DNA from: Candidatus Zixiibacteriota bacterium
GTDB taxonomy: Bacteria > Zixibacteria > MSB-5A5 > GN15 > PGXB01
Direction: 5' to 3'
DNA length: 7,794 bases
Assembly: GCA_024230695.1 (NCBI GenBank)
Contig: JAAERC010001202.1
Coordinates: 1-7,794, forward strand
Shown here: positions 6,282-7,794 of the stretch, one piece after another
Numbering within the stretch: position 1 is the stretch's first letter
Layout of the letters: every line of letters begins with the position of its first letter
Position numbers and translations under genes: made by a program
Notes under the pieces: generated by a model
Seen by the model: the letters and a program-made list of their open reading frames with translations, nothing else
Told to the model about the DNA's origin: nothing
Databases searched by the model: none

Positions 6282-6527
6282 ATAAATTATTAGGGATATT
6301 TGTCAATTATTTATCAATATAATAATTATATATTATTTCTTATTCAATCAGTATCAAAAGTATATGGGATTATTGAATCTTAAGCAATTGATTTTATGAC
6401 GATTTGTTTACGACAGATATTCCGGCCTTCCGTAATTAACTATTTCTTTTTGATGATAAACGGGAAGTCCACCGCCCGACAGCACAAATCTTGAACATTT
6501 CCGCATCGCGTCATGATTATTGCTCTA
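6282..6527. other. Non-genic stretch: AT-rich leader, then coding-like remnant
   Basis: The part next to the secreted-protein gene (6282-6360) is extremely AT-rich and presumably holds its promoter. TATAATTA occurs on the minus strand at 6330-6323, and TTGATA (6357-6352) is 17 bp from AATATA, but no pair is convincing. From about 6408 to 6514 the sequence is GC-richer and two overlapping minus-strand frames look protein-like (see the next entry). No terminator with a T-run is visible after the GyrI-like gene. Confidence 0.5.
6408..6506 (-). repeat. Protein-like mini-frame, probably a dispersed repeat or gene-tail remnant
   Basis: A 32-codon minus-strand frame starts at an ATG (6506) and ends in TAA (6410-6408). 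It contains FVLSGGGLPVYHQKEIVNYG and finishes RPEYLS. An overlapping frame from an ATG at 6514 to TAG (6442-6440) reads NVQDLCCRAVDFPFIIKK. There is no Shine-Dalgarno site for either. I have the impression of similar tails on unrelated hypothetical proteins, which would make this a dispersed DNA repeat rather than a gene, but that cannot be checked here. Part of it (6418-6454) resembles 7153-7183. Confidence 0.35.
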
Positions 6528-6995
6528 TTAGGCTTTTATTATTGGAAAGTACAATTTCATCTCAGCTTTATCAAATGGTGTATTTATTGGATCGGTAAGT
6601 GCTTCTTCAAGAGCCGGACCGGCCCCATACTTATAGTCACTCTTTTTCACGGCATTATATAATTGAAGCCAAGCTTCGCCAATTTTAATAAGCGGTGTGA
6701 ATATAACGGCATAGGTTCCACCCGGGTGATCTATAATGCTTACATCACCTTCTTTGCGGGCATTTTCACTGACAGTCATCCAGGCCTCATACTCATAAAC
6801 TTTTTGTCCCGGCTCCGGACAGGGATCATTAAATCCGAAAAGACGAACGCTATTTAAGGGCTCAGGTTCATTCTTTTTTGCCCAATCAATTAGTGCTTTA
6901 AATGCCGCGATTTCGGGACTCTCAGACATAACACTGACACGGGCGATGCGTAAGGATTCCATTTTTTCAATTTGAAGTGGTGCTGATGTTTCCAT
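6528..6995 (-). CDS. GyrI-like small-molecule-binding domain protein
   Basis: The 155-residue protein is a stand-alone GyrI-like/effector-binding domain, the module also found as the C-terminal sensor of AraC- and MerR-type regulators. Visible signatures are the central SVRLFGFNDPCPEPG (49-63) followed by VYEYEAWMTV (66-75), GGTYAVIF (92-99), then AWLQLYNAVKKSDYKYG (108-124) and the closing strand MKLYFPI (146-152). No DNA-binding domain or signal peptide is present, so it should be cytoplasmic. Family members bind hydrophobic or toxic small molecules and some are hydrolases of cyclopropane-type genotoxins; no substrate can be assigned here. I chose the ATG at 6995 because AAAGG stands 7 nt upstream. 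A TTG at 7031 would add 12 poorly conserved residues and lacks such a site. It is transcribed divergently from proS. Confidence 0.85.
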   Translation of the reverse strand: METSAPLQIEKMESLRIARVSVMSESPEIAAFKALIDWAKKNEPEPLNSVRLFGFNDPCPEPGQKVYEYEAWMTVSENARKEGDVSIIDHPGGTYAVIFTPLIKIGEAWLQLYNAVKKSDYKYGAGPALEEALTDPINTPFDKAEMKLYFPIIKA

Positions 6996-7030
6996 AATAT
7001 ACCTTTCTTTTTGAAAATTAATGTTTATCA

Positions 7031-7039
7031 ATTATATCA
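7031..7039 (-). promoter_or_regulatory. Extended -10 promoter for the GyrI-like gene
   Basis: On the minus strand TGATATAAT (7039-7031) is a perfect extended -10 element, identical to the one before the AsmA-family gene. Transcription from about 7024 would give a leader of roughly 28 nt that contains the Shine-Dalgarno site, an ordinary arrangement. No -35 match is visible at 17 bp. Confidence 0.5.
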
Positions 7040-7079
7040 AAATCATAGATTCTCGCGCTATCACATTTTTTAGAATAAA

Positions 7080-7112
7080 GTGAAAATTGATTAATTTCTT
7101 ATTGATTTTCAC
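7080..7112. promoter_or_regulatory. Dyad in the divergent GyrI-like/proS intergenic region
   Basis: GTGAAAAT (7080-7087) and ATTTTCAC (7105-7112) are exact inverted repeats. In RNA the stem extends inward through two G-U and two A-U pairs to a 9-base loop. ATTGATT is also directly repeated at 7086-7092 and 7101-7107. It lies about 40 bp upstream of the GyrI-like promoter and 85-185 bp upstream of the proS signals, with no adjacent long T-run on the plus strand. A regulator-binding site for either divergent gene is the simplest reading. Confidence 0.35.
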
Positions 7113-7182
7113 ACCAAAAATCTAAATTTGGGGTATAATTAACCGAAAGTATTATTGCGGTCTTCCTTCCCAAACTTTTTGA

Positions 7183-7210
7183 TTGACAAAGAGATATAAT
7201 TAGGTAATTT
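7183..7210 (+). promoter_or_regulatory. Putative proS promoter region
   Basis: A consensus -35 TTGACA (7183-7188) is followed after 16 bp by TAATTT (7205-7210). A perfect TATAAT at 7195-7200 is too close to this -35 box to pair with it, and another at 7134-7139 has no good -35. The leader would be about 50 nt. A T-box leader was looked for and not seen. Confidence 0.4.
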
Positions 7211-7266
7211 AACGGATTAACCTTGAATTTTCCCTTTTAATTTAGACAATGTTGAGGATTAAGAGA

Positions 7267-7794
7267 ATGCGCTGGAGTCAAACATATATACCGACGTTAA
7301 GAGAGGTTCCCTCGGAAGCGGAACTTATCTCGCACCAACTATTATTGCGGGCCGGATTTATCCGTAAGCTGGCCTCCGGGGTTTATATTTATCTGCCCCT
7401 GATGCAACGAGTCATTAACAAATTCTCCGATATCGTCCGTGACGAGATGAATAAATCAGGAGCAATTGAGATAACGATGCCGGTGCTTCATCCGGCCGAT
7501 ATCTGGCAGGAATCTAATCGATACGAAACCGCCGGAAAAGAATTGATGAAACTACAAGATCGTCATCAGCATGATATGGTTCTTGGCCCGACTCATGAAG
7601 AGATCGTGACATTTTTGATTCGCGGAGAACTTCGCAGTTACAAACAGATGCCTCTTAATCTTTATCAGATACAGGTGAAATTCAGAGATGAGATCCGTCC
7701 GAGGTTTGGACTAATGCGTGGTCGTGAATTTATTATGAAAGACGCTTATACGTTTGATGTCGATGATGAATCATTTAAAATCGCCTATGATAAA
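7267..7794 (+). CDS. proS: Prolyl-tRNA synthetase, N-terminal part
   Basis: The first 176 codons of a class II prolyl-tRNA synthetase run off the right edge in frame; the insertion (editing) domain and anticodon-binding domain lie beyond the window. The enzyme charges tRNA-Pro with proline using ATP. The N-terminus matches bacterial Pro[21 protein letters not shown], then [20 protein letters not shown]. Motif 1 is at about 67-82 ([11 protein letters not shown]). GPTHEE (113-118) precedes motif 2, with [20 protein letters not shown] (139-158). The ATG at 7267 is supported by GAGG at 7254-7257 (9-nt spacing) and by the exact fit of the family's N-terminus. It is divergent from the GyrI-like gene. 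Confidence 0.96.
   Translation, partial: MRWSQTYIPTLREVPSEAELISHQLLLRAGFIRKLASGVYIYLPLMQRVINKFSDIVRDEMNKSGAIEITMPVLHPADIWQESNRYETAGKELMKLQDRHQHDMVLGPTHEEIVTFLIRGELRSYKQMPLNLYQIQVKFRDEIRPRFGLMRGREFIMKDAYTFDVDDESFKIAYDK

Noticed and set aside
6996..7031. TTG at 7031 as the start of the GyrI-like protein
   Set aside because: The ATG at 6995 has AAAGG at proper spacing. The extra 12 residues are encoded by the leader that contains that ribosome site.
6996..7266. T-box riboswitch upstream of proS
   Set aside because: I looked for the T-box core and a terminator-antiterminator pair and saw neither; the only dyad lacks a T-run on the plus strand.
1..7794. tRNA, rRNA, CRISPR array, insertion sequence or defence system
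   Set aside because: No cloverleaf with CCA-type acceptor, no regularly spaced repeats, no transposase and no defence-type protein domains are visible. All long frames are accounted for by housekeeping or hypothetical genes.

Overview
The window looks like chromosomal DNA of a diderm (Gram-negative-type) bacterium with a moderately AT-rich genome. It holds eight protein-coding genes, two of them cut by the window edges, and no rRNA, tRNA, CRISPR array or intact insertion sequence that I can see. An AsmA-family envelope protein and a secreted small protein argue for an outer membrane. The bacterial-type ProS, short-form CysE and CxxC-type MnmA are housekeeping genes and do not fix the phylum. 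A candidate-phylum or FCB-like lineage (for example Zixibacteria-like) is a weak guess from the style of the proteins and repeats.

Left part, all on +: the 3' end of a cysteine desulfurase gene (2-352), a strong intrinsic terminator (375-403), mnmA (412-1506), a UPF0173 metallo-beta-lactamase-fold hydrolase (1580-2260), a long AsmA-family protein (2311-4734) and the serine acetyltransferase gene cysE (4776-5348). Three of these share a sulfur theme. CysE makes O-acetylserine for cysteine, the desulfurase takes sulfur from cysteine, and MnmA uses that sulfur for 2-thiouridine at tRNA position 34. The hydrolase and AsmA protein have no obvious link to it. Gaps of 41-73 bp with promoter-like sites suggest several transcription units rather than one tight operon.

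Middle (5349-5717): a convergent intergenic region between cysE (+) and a small secreted protein gene (-). It holds a REP-like palindrome, a cluster of overlapping hairpins, and on the minus strand a promoter, strong Shine-Dalgarno site and about a dozen plausible N-terminal codons that run straight into the palindrome. This looks like the severed 5' end of a gene. A GC-richer block follows that may be a dispersed repeat.

Right part: a secreted protein of unknown function (5718-6272, -), a non-genic stretch with a coding-like remnant or repeat (6408-6506, -), a stand-alone GyrI-like domain protein (6528-6995, -), a divergent regulatory region with a long dyad, and the 5' end of proS (7267-7794, +).

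I found no convincing new multi-gene system. The best leads are a terminator hairpin directly in front of mnmA, which has no Shine-Dalgarno site, a possibly leaderless cysE, the orphan 5' gene start beside the REP element, and two related sequences in the non-coding regions flanking the GyrI-like gene.
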